A DNA stretch of 64,000 nt from Clostridiales bacterium (lineage in GTDB: Bacteria; Bacillota; Clostridia; Christensenellales; Aristaeellaceae): the NCBI GenBank assembly GCA_015056155.1, contig SVGU01000004.1, forward strand, positions 1 to 64,000, read 5' to 3'. The notes below the pieces were generated by a model. It made no database searches and had not been told where the DNA came from. It saw only the letters and a program-made list of their open reading frames with translations. Both the position numbers and the translations under genes were made by a program. Of this stretch, positions 18,482-28,914 are shown one piece after another; position 1 is the first letter of the stretch; the number at the start of each line of letters is the position of its first letter.

Positions 18482-20637
18482 TCACTTCATGTCCTTCCAC
18501 ACGTCGCGGAAGTCCATATCGTGAGCGTAATAGAAGGAGGGGTATCCCGGCTGGTTGTAGCAGTTGTTCTGCCAGGCGACGCCGCAGCGGTACTGCGTGT
18601 CGTGCAGCAGGGTGTGCAGCTTGTGGGTCGTGATATCGGTGCTCAGGTAGAGGCGGATGGCGGTGCTGTCCTCGGTGCGCAGGAGCAGCTCCTCGCGGAA
18701 ATCGCCGAGGATGTCTGCCACGAGGCCCGGATTGCCCTTGGTGCTGTTGTTTGTCAGCACGCCCTCGGGACGGAGCATCACGCCGTGCCGGTGATCGCTG
18801 ATGAGGCCGCACTTCTTCTCCGCGCCCAGATAATCCGGCGTGTCGGTGAACTGCGTGGTCAGGTCGCCGGCCCAGTAGATGCGCATGTTGGTGGAGGGAT
18901 TCTTGACGTCGAGGAAATCGCCCTGCACGTTGCGCATCTGCATCGCCCACATTTCCAGGCCTCGCTCGTCCACCACGTCGCCGATCATGCAGCGACCGAG
19001 GTCGCCTGCGTAGGGCTCGCCGAAGATGACCTCGCCCGTCTTGCCGTCGCGCAGCGCGTAGCCGTAGGGGACGGAGCGGCCGCCCTCGAAGACGTTGAAG
19101 ATCTGGATGCCCTCGCGGTCCGGGTCGATCTTCGCCACATGCATCGCGTCGCCGTGGCCGAGCTTGACGCGGCGGCCGTCGGGCATCGTGCCGGCGGTGG
19201 AGTAGCGGATCGTGCCGTCATGGTCGATGCAGGCTGCGCCGTAGATGATCTCCATGCAGCCGTCGCCGTCCACGTCGGCGGTGGACAGGCTGTGGTTGCC
19301 CTGACCGGCCAGTATGCCGAAGTCCGGGTCCACGCCGTCCGACGCATCGCCGGGCATGACGCGGAAGGGATTCTGCATCGGCACAAAGCCCGTATCCACG
19401 CGCCAGCGCTCGGAGAACGCGCCGCCCTGCCAGTCATAGGCCGCCACGCAGGCGCGGGTGTAGTATCCGCGGCAGACGATCAGCGAGGGGTGCTGGCCGT
19501 CCAGATAGGCCACGCCGGACAGGAAGCGGTCCACGCGGTTGCAGGGCTCGATGCGGTTCCAGGCGTAGTCGCCCCAGAGCAGGCCGTCGTCCACGCGGGG
19601 GAAGGGGAAACGGATGGTCTGCAGCTCGCGGCCGTCGCCGGAGAACATGGTCATGTATTCCGGGCCGTCGTAGATGAAGCCTTCGAACTTGTCCAGCTCG
19701 TTCCTGGGGGAGCGGGACGGCGCGTATTCGCGAATAAAGACGTCTGTCAGCGCTTCCGCGTTCTCGCGGCTCAGCGGGTAGGGGTAGCGCTCCTCAAGGC
19801 CCCAGCAGGCCTCCAGCGTCTTGGGCCAGTGTCCCGCGACGACCTCCGGATGCGCGTGCCAGCCCATAAACATCTCCACCAGATGCTCCCGGTACCCCTC
19901 GGCGGAGCAGACGTAGTTGTCCCCGTGGGTCACGCCGGCGGCCACGTCCTCTTCGGGCAGGGTGATGTAATCCGTCTGGGCGGAGCCGTCCGCGCCGTAG
20001 CGGGTGATGCAGGTGCCGGGGGCGGTCTTGACGGACATTTCCGCCTTGCCGTCGCCGTCGAAGTCATAGACCATGAACTGCGTGTAGTGTGCGCCGGCGC
20101 GGATGTTCACGCCCATGTCCAGCCGCCACAGGAGGGTGCCGTCCAGGCGGATGCAGTCGATGTAGCACCGGCCGGTGTAGCCCTTGATGGACACGTCCTG
20201 CGAGTTGGTGGGGTCCCACTTGACGAACAGCTCCAGCTGGCCGTCGCCGTCGATATCGCCCACGGACAGGTCGTTGGCGGTGTACTCATAGGGGTCGCCC
20301 TTGGGGGTGACGCCGCCTTCCGGCTTGTGCAGGGGGATGTCGAGATAGCCGTTGGCCCAGGGACGGACGGCCGAGCAGGGCGGGAGCGTCTTTCCGTCCA
20401 GCACGGCAGCCACGGCATATTCCGCCTCCGCCGTCCCGTCCGGGTCGAGGTAGTTGGTGCTGTCCGTGACGAAGGCGATCTCTTTCCCGTCGCGCAGGAC
20501 GGTGAATCCGCGCCGGTGAGGCGTTCCTTCTCTGCGCCGCGCACTTCCTCCCGGAGCAGACGCCAAGACAGATACACGCCGTCGGGCGTCTTCACGGCGA
20601 CCAGGCCGCGATCAAGCTTTTCCAGTTGAGCAGACAT
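18482..20637 (-). pseudogene. rhamnogalacturonan lyase (PL11-type) with a single-base frameshift near 20505
   Basis: Long ORF 18482-20566 begins FTVLRDGKEIAFVTDSTNYLD; the missing N-terminus MSAQLEKLDRGLVAVKTPDGVYLSWRLL...LTGAD lies in another frame (ORF 20107-20640). One added A in + strand GAATCC restores GADFTVLRDG. Confidence 0.85.
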
Positions 20638-20723
20638 CATGTTTCCTCCTTATGATGGCGGATGCTTGCTGCATAACGGCAGAAGCGCCGCGCCGGGGGG
20701 GCGAAGCGCTTCTGGATGTGTCG

Positions 20724-21548
20724 TCAGTCGAGGAAGTCCTCGCGGAGCTGGACCTTGAAGTCGCGGGCGATGGCGCGCAGCTCGTCGTCCTGGATGGTCT
20801 GCAGCTCGGGGAGGCCCGTGGATTTCTGCAGCACCCAGATCTCCGCGGCCTTCTCGATCGTGTGCATCAGGCCGAAGGTGATGTCAAAGTCGGGGCCGGA
20901 GGCGAACAGGCCGTGGTGCGCCCAGACCGCCGCGTCGAACTCCTCCATCTTCTTGCACGTGGCCAGCGCGATATCCGCGCCGCCGGGAACCATCCACGGC
21001 ACAACGCCCACGCCGCCGGGGAACACCACGGGGCACTCGGTCGCGCTCTTCCACAGCGCACGGGAGAAATCACGGTCGGTCAGCGGCAGCACGAAGGTCA
21101 TCGCGATGATGTTGGCGGGGTGCGCATGGTAGATGACGCGGTGCTCGCCGTTCGTGGCCTTGGCGCGGACGCAGTGGTTCATGTAGTGGCTGGGGAACTC
21201 GCTGGTGGGCTTGCCGCCGTTCACCAGGCCCCAGCGGATGCGGTAGGAGTCGCCCGCGGCGTTGATTTCCACGACGCAGATGGAGTCTTCGGGGTCGGTG
21301 ATGACGTTGCGGAAGAACTTACCGGAGCCGGTGGAGAGGAAGTAGGAGCCGGCGAGGTTTTCGCCGGTGACGCCCATGGCGACCCAGGGACGGGGTTCGG
21401 CGTCGAGGAAGGGGATGATTTCGGCGACTTCGGCGTCGGTGAGGCGGTAGGTGAGGTTGCCGCCGTTGCGCTCATGCCAGCCCTGGTGCCAGCCATCATC
21501 GGCCATACGGATGTACTTTTTCACGATGGAAATATCAAGCATGCCCAT
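20724..21548 (-). CDS. rhaD: rhamnulose-1-phosphate aldolase
   Basis: GWHERNGGNLTYRL, HAHPANIIAMTFVLP, AAVWAHHGLFASGPDFDITFGLMHTIEKAAEIW. Confidence 0.93.
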   Translation of the reverse strand: MGMLDISIVKKYIRMADDGWHQGWHERNGGNLTYRLTDAEVAEIIPFLDAEPRPWVAMGVTGENLAGSYFLSTGSGKFFRNVITDPEDSICVVEINAAGDSYRIRWGLVNGGKPTSEFPSHYMNHCVRAKATNGEHRVIYHAHPANIIAMTFVLPLTDRDFSRALWKSATECPVVFPGGVGVVPWMVPGGADIALATCKKMEEFDAAVWAHHGLFASGPDFDITFGLMHTIEKAAEIWVLQKSTGLPELQTIQDDELRAIARDFKVQLREDFLD

Positions 21549-21593
21549 AAGGATTTATCCTCCTGTAAAGTCAATTTGCAAGAAAGCGGAAAA

Positions 21594-21720
21594 AAGGGTT
21601 AAGGGCCGATGGCCCTTACGGGGGTGGAGGGGCCGCGGAGGCCCCTCCCCGTCGGAGACCCCGGGCCGCAGCCCAAAATCCCCGCGCGCCTTTGAAGAAT
21701 CCAACGGATTCTTCAAACAG
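21594..21720 (+). repeat. left copy of an inverted pair of about 125-bp structured repeats
   Basis: AGGGTTAAGGGCCGATGGCCCTTACGGGGG...GAAGAATCCaacGGATTCTTCAAACAG; reverse-complement homologue at 21990-22125. Confidence 0.85.
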
Positions 21721-21730
21721 CCAACGCAGC

Positions 21731-21898
21731 CGCAAAGGAGAAGACATGAAGCCCCACCCAAGCCCAGCTGCAAAGGAAAGGACATATGCCGCATCGCCAG
21801 CATGGCGCAAAGGAGAAGACGTGAAGCCCCACCCAAGCCCAGCCGCAAAGGAAAGGACATATGCCGCAACACCAGCGTGCCGCAAAGGAGAAGACATA
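21731..21898 (+). repeat. 75-bp direct tandem repeat, about 2.2 copies
   Basis: CGCAAAGGAGAAGAC(A/G)TGAAGCCCCACCC... begins at 21731, 21806 and 21881. Confidence 0.9.
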
Positions 21899-21989
21899 CA
21901 TCACGCGACGGGTCGGCCGCAGTGAACAGGCGCGTCATTTGGAACATGTCAGATACCGGGACAAGGGTCTGCTCTTTTGGAGTTGCGCG

Positions 21990-22125
21990 AGCTGTTTCGA
22001 GAATCCGTGGGATTCTCGAAAGGCGCGTGGGTTGTGCGCCTGCGGGCGCGGGGCCTCCGGCGGGGAGGGGCCTCCGCGGCCCCTTCCATCCCCCGCAAGG
22101 GGTTTCACCCCTTGACCCTTTTTTG
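21990..22125 (-). repeat. right (inverted) copy of the structured repeat
   Basis: Reverse complement reads AGGGTCAAGGGGTGAAACCCCTTGCGGGGG...CGAGAATCCcacGGATTCTCGAAACAG. Confidence 0.85.
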
Positions 22126-22137
22126 TCCCTTCCCTTG

Positions 22138-23412
22138 TTAGTTGCGCTTGAGCTGGACGTTCTTCTCGTAATCCAGCACCTTCTGGAACCACTGGCCATC
22201 CTCGGGCTTACCGCAGCGACGGCAATACTCATTCCAGATCTCCCCAAAGGGCAGCGTCTTCATTTCTTCCTGCGCCACCATCAGCGCCGTCCAGTCATCC
22301 TTGTCCTGCATCGCCTTATGCTCGCAGACCGGCGTCAGCAGCGCCATCAGCAGCGCCTTCTGCACATTGCGGAAGCCCACGACCCACGCGCTCACACGGT
22401 TGATGCTCGCATCGAAGTAGTCCAGCGCCATATGCACCTTGCCGTCCAGACCGCCGCAGCGAACGATCTCCTTGCAGATCTCCTTCGTCTCGTCGTCCAG
22501 CAGCACCACATGGTCAGAGTCCCAGCGGATGGGGCGGGTGATGTGCAGCGCCAGCTCGGGGAAGAACGCCAGCAGCGCGGGGATCTTGTCGGACACGACC
22601 TCGGTGGGGTGGTAGTGGCCGTTGTCCATCAGCGGGATGCACTTGCCGGGGTTCATCGCAGCGTAGGCCAGGGAGTACTCGGCGCTGCCCACAGTGTAGG
22701 CTTCCACGCCGATGCCGAAGACCTTCGATTCCACACAGGGCTTGACCTTGTCGAAGTCAAAGGGCTCGGTGAGAATCTCGTCCATGGCCTCCTTGTAGCG
22801 CACGCGCGGGCCCAGGCGGTCAGCGGGGATGTCCTTGAAGCCGTCGCCGGTCCACATGTTCATGATGCAGGGCTGGCCCAGCTCCTCGGCCAGATACTGG
22901 CTGATGCGGATGGAGGCCTTGCCGTGCTCGATCCAGAACTTGCGGGTCTCCTCGTTAGGGGAGGACAGGGTCAGCGGATCGCACTTGGGGTGGGAGAAGA
23001 AGGTGGGGTTGAAGTCGCAGCCCAGGCCGCGCTCCTTGCAGAAATCGACCCACTTCCTGAAGTGCTTCGGCTCCAGCTTGTCGCGGTCAACCCAGCCGCC
23101 GTTCTCCTCGTCGAAGATGGCGTAGCAGGCGTGCAGGTTCATTTTCGGCGTGCCGGGGCACATGGACATCGCCATGTCCAGATCGGCCATCAGCTCTTCG
23201 GGCGTGCGGGCACGGCCGGGGTAGTTGCCGGTGGTCTGGATGCCGCCGGTCAGGGGGGCGTTGGGATCGCCGTCGAAGCCGCGCACGTCGTCGCCCTGCC
23301 AGCAGTGCAGGGACACGGGCGCCTTCGCCAGCTTGTCCATCGCGGCTTCCACGTCGATGCCGAGGGCGGCGTACTTGGCCTTGGCCTGTTCGTACAGAGT
23401 CATTGCAATCAT
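22138..23412 (-). CDS. rhaA: L-rhamnose isomerase
   Basis: LHCWQGDDVRGFD, GGIQTTGNYPGRARTPEEL, NLHACYAIFDEENGGWVDRD, ALDYFDASINRVSAW. Confidence 0.97.
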   Translation of the reverse strand: MIAMTLYEQAKAKYAALGIDVEAAMDKLAKAPVSLHCWQGDDVRGFDGDPNAPLTGGIQTTGNYPGRARTPEELMADLDMAMSMCPGTPKMNLHACYAIFDEENGGWVDRDKLEPKHFRKWVDFCKERGLGCDFNPTFFSHPKCDPLTLSSPNEETRKFWIEHGKASIRISQYLAEELGQPCIMNMWTGDGFKDIPADRLGPRVRYKEAMDEILTEPFDFDKVKPCVESKVFGIGVEAYTVGSAEYSLAYAAMNPGKCIPLMDNGHYHPTEVVSDKIPALLAFFPELALHITRPIRWDSDHVVLLDDETKEICKEIVRCGGLDGKVHMALDYFDASINRVSAWVVGFRNVQKALLMALLTPVCEHKAMQDKDDWTALMVAQEEMKTLPFGEIWNEYCRRCGKPEDGQWFQKVLDYEKNVQLKRN

Positions 23413-23468
23413 CCTTTCGGGGAAATTCTTAATGCGTAATGCTTAATTCTTAATTGAGAGTGGGGGAC

Positions 23469-24875
23469 TTACTGCTTCGGCAGGTATTCCCTGATGTCGA
23501 AGCTGCTGGGCAGAGCGGCGCGGAAGGCAGCCAGATCGGCAAATGTGCCGTCGGCGATCATCTGCGCGGCAATATTGCCCAGCGCGGTGCCTTCGGTGGG
23601 ACCGGCGTAGACGGGCAGACCGGTCACGTCAGCGGTCATCTGGTTCAGCACGACATTCGCGCTGCCGCCGCCGACGATGTTGATGCTGGTAAATGCCTTG
23701 CCGGTGATGGCGCTCATCTCGCGGATGGACTTGTCGTAGCAGACCGCCAGACCCATCGTCACGGCGCGAAGGATATCGCTAAGGTCAGTGGGCTCCGGAG
23801 CGCCGGCGTCCTTCAGGGCAGCCTTGACCTCCTCCAGCATGCTTGCGGGTGCGAGGAATCGGTTGTCCGCCGCATCCACATACGCAGGATAGGCGGATTC
23901 GGCGGCCATCTGTGCCATTTCGGCGAAGGAATGTGCCTTGTCGATCTCCTTGTGAATGCACTGGAGCATCCACATGCCCATGATATTTTTGAGGAAGCGG
24001 GTCGTGCCGTTGTAGCCGCCCTCGTTGGTGAAGCCGGCGTTCAGGGCAGTCTCGCTGGTGACGGGAGCGGCCAGCTCCGTGCCCAGCAGCGACCAGGTGC
24101 CGGAGGACAGAAAGGCCGCGCCGTCGTCCTTCGCGGGAACGGCCATGTAGGCGCTGCCGGTGTCGTGGGTCGCAGGCAGGATCACGGTGGACTGGTAGCC
24201 CACCTCTGCCGCGACAGCGTCCGTCAGCGGACCCAGCACGGTGCCGGGCTTGACCAGCGCTGTACGGAACCACTTGCCGGGAATGCCCGCCGCCGCGCGG
24301 ATGGTCTCCGACCAGGTGCCGGAATCCGCGTTGCACAGCGCGCCGGTGGTGCAGTTGGTCCACTCGTGGGCCTTCTTGCCGGTGAGGATGAAGGAGAGAT
24401 ACTCCGGCATCATCAGGAAGTCGTCCACCTGATCGGCATATTCGGGGTGCTCCTTCACCACCGCCATCATCTGATACACGGTGTTGAAGGGCTGCTTGGC
24501 GATGCCGCACAGGCCGAAGTGGAAGGGGAAGGGCATGACCTTCTCCAGCTCGGTATCCATGCCGTCGGTGCGGGCGTCGCGGTATGCCACCGCATCGCCG
24601 ACGCGCCGGTTTTCCTTGTCCAAGAGGACGAAGTCCACGCCCCAGGTGTCAATGCCGATGCAGGCGGGCTCATAGCCCTGCTCCTTCGCGGCCTTCAGAC
24701 CTGCGACCACATGGTGCTCAAGCCCCTCGATGTCCCAGCAGAGATGGCCGTTCTTCATTTCCGCGCCGTTGGGGAAGCGGTAGACCTCGCGGGTCATGAT
24801 GCGGCCGTCCTCCAGCCATGCGGCGATATGCCGGCCGCTGGAGGCGCCGATGTCAATGGCAAGGTAGATCTTCAT
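23469..24875 (-). CDS. rhaB: rhamnulokinase
   Basis: YLAIDIGASSGRHIAAWL...GIDTWGVDFVLLDKENRRVGDAVAYRDARTDGM...INIVGGGSANVVLNQMTAD...EGTALGNIAAQ. Confidence 0.95.
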   Translation of the reverse strand: MKIYLAIDIGASSGRHIAAWLEDGRIMTREVYRFPNGAEMKNGHLCWDIEGLEHHVVAGLKAAKEQGYEPACIGIDTWGVDFVLLDKENRRVGDAVAYRDARTDGMDTELEKVMPFPFHFGLCGIAKQPFNTVYQMMAVVKEHPEYADQVDDFLMMPEYLSFILTGKKAHEWTNCTTGALCNADSGTWSETIRAAAGIPGKWFRTALVKPGTVLGPLTDAVAAEVGYQSTVILPATHDTGSAYMAVPAKDDGAAFLSSGTWSLLGTELAAPVTSETALNAGFTNEGGYNGTTRFLKNIMGMWMLQCIHKEIDKAHSFAEMAQMAAESAYPAYVDAADNRFLAPASMLEEVKAALKDAGAPEPTDLSDILRAVTMGLAVCYDKSIREMSAITGKAFTSINIVGGGSANVVLNQMTADVTGLPVYAGPTEGTALGNIAAQMIADGTFADLAAFRAALPSSFDIREYLPKQ

Positions 24876-24880
24876 GCGTG

Positions 24881-25207
24881 TCACTCCATCAGAAACATCT
24901 GTTCAAGCTTGGGCTGCGCGCCGGTGACGGGGTCCATCACCAGGTCGAGTACGTCCTCCATGTACACGTTCCAGCGGTCCACGATGGGGCTGCCGGCCTG
25001 GGTCTTCTCGGCGAACTCGATGCCCTTCTCGCACTCGTAATAGCCAAAGAGCACATCGCCGTCGGACCAGATGGTGTAGTTGCGGATGCCGGCGGATTTG
25101 AGCAGCTCGACCATTTCCGGCCAGATCTCATCGTGGCGGCGCTTGTACTCCTCGCGCTTGCCGGGCTTGATGCGGCCCATCCATGCAAAACGTTCCATGA
25201 TATGCAT
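24881..25207 (-). CDS. rhaM: L-rhamnose mutarotase
   Basis: ERFAWMGRIKPGKREEYKRRHDEIWPEMVELLKSAGIRNYTIW. Confidence 0.95.
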   Translation of the reverse strand: MHIMERFAWMGRIKPGKREEYKRRHDEIWPEMVELLKSAGIRNYTIWSDGDVLFGYYECEKGIEFAEKTQAGSPIVDRWNVYMEDVLDLVMDPVTGAQPKLEQMFLME

Positions 25208-25462
25208 GCCTCCTCATGTGTTTGTGTGAACAATATGGTAGATTCGTCGGACATTTCTTACTAACTATTATAGGCGTTTGACGCGCCTGTGTCAATCATT
25301 CAGTGTGAACATGGGCGTGCATGATGTGAAAATGAGCGAAAATGGGATTGTTCAAACCACGGTTCCATGATATAATCATCACAGGATATGATTGGCAGAC
25401 CGTTCGTTTCCAAATATGCAGCACATACATCAGAAAACCCGATATGCATGGAGGAATGTGAC

Positions 25463-27613
25463 ATGGATCAGAAGTACAGACAGGGCGGTTTTACCCTCCC
25501 GGGCGAGGCCGGATATGAGAAGCTGACGCTGGAGCTGGCGAAGAAATGGGGCGCTGACGTCATCCGCGACAGCGATGGCACGAAGCTCTCTCCCGAGATC
25601 GTCGAGGCGGGATACAGCATCTACTCGACCATCTGCATCATCCGCCAGCACAATGCCTTCGCGGCGGAGCATCCCGACAGCCAGCAGCAGTCCTTCCTCT
25701 GCTCCGACCCCGTCGTCGCGCAGGGCGATACGCTGGTCATCCGCCCCATGGACGGTTATTTTGACGAGCAGTTCGAGCTGAACGACACGCCCGACGCCCT
25801 CGGATACTGGCAGGTCTACGACCGCACCACCGATACCGAGGTGCCCCGCAGCCAGTGGACCTATGCCGACGGCCGGGTGACTGTCACCGGCTGTACCCCG
25901 TGGCACCAGTACACGGTCTCCTTCCTCTGCTGGCGTATCTGGGAAGAGATCAACATGTACAACCACACCACCAATTCCTGGACGACGGAGCACCTGCGCC
26001 AGCTGGACCCCCGCCATCCTGCGGCGTGGGAATACCTCCAGCAGTGGCTGGAGAACTGGTGCGTGGAGAACCCGGCGACCAACGTTGTCCGCCTGACGAG
26101 CCTGTTCTACAATTTCGTGTGGATCTTCGGCGACAGCATGCGCAACCGCAGCCGCTTCGTCGACTGGGCGAGCTACGACTTCACTGTCAGCGCCGCAGCC
26201 CTGAAGGACTTTGAAGCGGAATACGGCTATGCCCTGACCGCGGAGGACTTCATCCATCAGGGCAAGCTGCAGGTGACTCACATGCCGCCCACGAAGGCCA
26301 AGCGCGACTACATGGCCTTCATCCAGAAATTCGTCGCCGAAAAGGCAAAGGTGCTCGTGGACATCATCCACAAGCACGGCAAGCTGGCCTATGTTTTCTA
26401 TGACGACAGCTGGGTCGGCATGGAGCCCTACGGCCCCCATTTCGCCTCCATCGGCTTTGACGGCCTGATCAAGTGCGTCTTCTCCGGCTATGAGTGCCGC
26501 CTGTGCGCGAACGTGGACGTGCCCACCCATGAGCTGCGGTTCCATCCGTACCTGTTCCCCACGGGTCTGGGCGGACTGCCCACCTTCTCCGAGGGCGGCG
26601 ATCCCAGCCGGGATGCGCTGCAGTACTGGCAGCATGTCCGCCGCGCGCTGATGCGTCAGAGCGTGGACCGCATCGGCCTGGGCGGCTACCTGTCCCTGAC
26701 GATCCCCTTCCCGGATTTCCACGACACGATGGAGAACATGGCCATCGAGTTCCGGCGCCTCAAGGAGCTGCATGCCCATGGCGGCCCGGTGAGCGCGCCC
26801 ATCCGCGTGGCGGTGCTGCACACCTGGGGCAGCCTGCGCTCCTGGACGCTCTCCGGCCATTTCCACGAGACGGATATGCATAACCTGATCCACATCAACG
26901 AGGCCCTGTCCGGCCTGCCGGTGGATGTGCGCTTCCTGTCCTTTGAGGATGCGGAAAACGGCGCGCTGGCCGATGTGGATGTGGTCATCAACGCGGGCCG
27001 CGCGGGCGACGCATGGTCCGGCGGAGCAAGCTGGCAGTCGGAGAAGCTGGTGGCGGCCCTGACCCGCTTCGTGCATGAGGGCGGCACGTTCATCGGCGTG
27101 GGCGAGCCCAGCGCGGTGGAGGGCTACCAGACCTTCTTCCGCATGGCGCATGTGCTGGGCGTGGACAAGGACACCGGCGCGCGGGTCTGCCACGGCAAGT
27201 GGCGCTTCGACGTGACGGACGCGCCCTTCGCCATCGACACGCAGGGCCTGGGGCAGGATCCCTACCTGCACCTCACCGACGGCAAGGCGCAGGTGCTGCA
27301 TGCCGCGAACGGCGTGCCGCAGATGACGCTGAACCGCTTCGGCAAGGGCTGGGGCGTATACATGAGCCAGTTCCGCTGGAGCATCGAAAGCACCCGCATG
27401 CTGCTGGAGATGCTGCTGCATACGCAGAACGTCAGCGCCGGAACCGCCTACCTGAGCGACCGGGCGGAGGTCGAGACGGCCTACTATCCCGCCGACAAAG
27501 TGCTGGTGGTCGCCAGCAGCGCCACGGAGCCGGTGGACTGCCTTGTCCACACGCCCGACGGCGATCGCGCCTTCCATCTCGAACCGATGGAAACGAAGAT
27601 CATCCGCGACTGA
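25463..27613 (+). CDS. GH112 phosphorylase, likely D-galactosyl-beta-1,4-L-rhamnose phosphorylase by context
   Basis: GFTLPGEAGYEKLTLELAKKWGADVIRDSDGTKLSPEI...VFYDDSWVGMEPYG; placed beside the rha operon. Confidence 0.85.
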   Translation: MDQKYRQGGFTLPGEAGYEKLTLELAKKWGADVIRDSDGTKLSPEIVEAGYSIYSTICIIRQHNAFAAEHPDSQQQSFLCSDPVVAQGDTLVIRPMDGYFDEQFELNDTPDALGYWQVYDRTTDTEVPRSQWTYADGRVTVTGCTPWHQYTVSFLCWRIWEEINMYNHTTNSWTTEHLRQLDPRHPAAWEYLQQWLENWCVENPATNVVRLTSLFYNFVWIFGDSMRNRSRFVDWASYDFTVSAAALKDFEAEYGYALTAEDFIHQGKLQVTHMPPTKAKRDYMAFIQKFVAEKAKVLVDIIHKHGKLAYVFYDDSWVGMEPYGPHFASIGFDGLIKCVFSGYECRLCANVDVPTHELRFHPYLFPTGLGGLPTFSEGGDPSRDALQYWQHVRRALMRQSVDRIGLGGYLSLTIPFPDFHDTMENMAIEFRRLKELHAHGGPVSAPIRVAVLHTWGSLRSWTLSGHFHETDMHNLIHINEALSGLPVDVRFLSFEDAENGALADVDVVINAGRAGDAWSGGASWQSEKLVAALTRFVHEGGTFIGVGEPSAVEGYQTFFRMAHVLGVDKDTGARVCHGKWRFDVTDAPFAIDTQGLGQDPYLHLTDGKAQVLHAANGVPQMTLNRFGKGWGVYMSQFRWSIESTRMLLEMLLHTQNVSAGTAYLSDRAEVETAYYPADKVLVVASSATEPVDCLVHTPDGDRAFHLEPMETKIIRD

Positions 27614-27699
27614 AGCATATAAAAGCAACCCCGCCGGTTCCTGTCAAGCAGGCATCCGGCGGGGTCATTAAGTTTCTCAGCAATTCACACAATGCGCCC

Positions 27700-27867
27700 G
27701 CAATCCGCCGCGCTGACGCGGCGGGCGCGGACTGCCGCTGCAACGCGTCGCGGGGCGCCTGTCGCGCCCCGTGACCCCCGCAAAGCAGAAGCCAAGCCAC
27801 ACGACCCGCCAAAGGGGTTCTCAGGGGTCGAAGACCCCTGAGCGGGGTCCAGGGGCAGAGCCCCTGG
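27700..27867. repeat. GC-rich intergenic repeat with stacked dyads
   Basis: AGGGGTCgaaGACCCCT and CCAGGGGCagaGCCCCTGG; shares a GTGAC(C/T)CCCGCAA...CGCCAAAG core with 33640-33720. Confidence 0.6.
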
Positions 27868-28908
27868 TCACCAATCGGCGAGGACCTGCTTCAGATCGAT
27901 CGTGCAGACCTGAGCGATGCCGTTTTCGTCGGGGTTGTTGAAGAGGATCATGTCGCCGGCGCGGTTAAAGGAGGGGTGCTGATGGTCGGCGCCGGAGGAG
28001 CAGGAGCCGGTGGTGGCGATGAGCTTCTGCTTGCCGGTGGCGCGCTCGATGAGGACGATGCCCTCCTGCACAGTGACGCCCAGATAGCTGATGCGGTCGG
28101 CGCACAGCCACTTGCGGTCACGGCTCAGGCAGGGGTGCAGCAGCTGCTCGCTCTCCGCTGCCTGGTCAAAGTGGCGGCCGTCCTTGTCGCCGATCATGAT
28201 CCTGCCGCGCAGCTTCATGAAGGCCATCTCGCTGCCGTCGGCGGCCCAGACCTCGTGGGTGATCCACTCGTTGGGATGCTCCACATAATACGGGCGGACG
28301 TAGCGCTCCGGCACGTCGAACATCCACGTGCGCTGGAAGGCGTCGCCTTCGGTCTCGTGAATGTAGAAGATGAGGTTCTCGTCCGTGGGGCAGATCTGCG
28401 CGTGGCCGAGGCGGTAATCGCTCTGGTACACGATCTCGCACTCCTTGCCGGGATCGAGGATGATCAGCGCGTAGATCTTGTTGGGCAGGTGGTAGCTGCA
28501 GGCGACGCGGCCGGTATTGGCGGCGGTGAAGTGGCTGGTGAGCTTGCCGCCCTTGGGCAGCTCGCCGAGCTTGGTCATGCTGTTGTCGTCCAGATTGACG
28601 GCATAGACCTCGTTGTCGTTCTTGCAGACGTAGGCGACATTCCTGAAGCGGTCCAGCGCAAAGCCGTTGAAGCTCGCGTCGGTCACCATGGTCATCTCGC
28701 CCGTCTGCACATCCACGCGGTATGCGCCGCCGTCGTTGACGCCGTGGGTCTGGTTCTTGTTGAAGAAGAAGTACTTGTCGTCGGTGGAGAAATTCTCGCT
28801 GGTGAAGTACAGCTTGGAATTGCGCTCCGGACCTTCCGTGTAGCGGCGGATCATATAGCCGGTAATCGGGTCGCGGTATTCAACCATGTCAGGTCGCTCC
28901 TTTCGCAT
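27868..28908 (-). CDS. oligogalacturonide lyase-like (PL22-type beta-propeller)
   Basis: DPITGYMIRRYTEGPERNSKLYFTSENFSTDDKYFFF; LGHAQICPTDENLIFYIHETEGDAFQRTWMFD; WITHEVWAADG. Confidence 0.75.
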   Translation of the reverse strand: MRKERPDMVEYRDPITGYMIRRYTEGPERNSKLYFTSENFSTDDKYFFFNKNQTHGVNDGGAYRVDVQTGEMTMVTDASFNGFALDRFRNVAYVCKNDNEVYAVNLDDNSMTKLGELPKGGKLTSHFTAANTGRVACSYHLPNKIYALIILDPGKECEIVYQSDYRLGHAQICPTDENLIFYIHETEGDAFQRTWMFDVPERYVRPYYVEHPNEWITHEVWAADGSEMAFMKLRGRIMIGDKDGRHFDQAAESEQLLHPCLSRDRKWLCADRISYLGVTVQEGIVLIERATGKQKLIATTGSCSSGADHQHPSFNRAGDMILFNNPDENGIAQVCTIDLKQVLADW

Positions 28909-28914
28909 CGGTGC

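Noticed and set aside
16644-18950. 768-aa minus-strand ORF
   Set aside because: Antisense to GH42, with no recognisable domain
21731-21898. CRISPR array
   Set aside because: The 75-bp units are contiguous near-identical tandem copies without unique spacers
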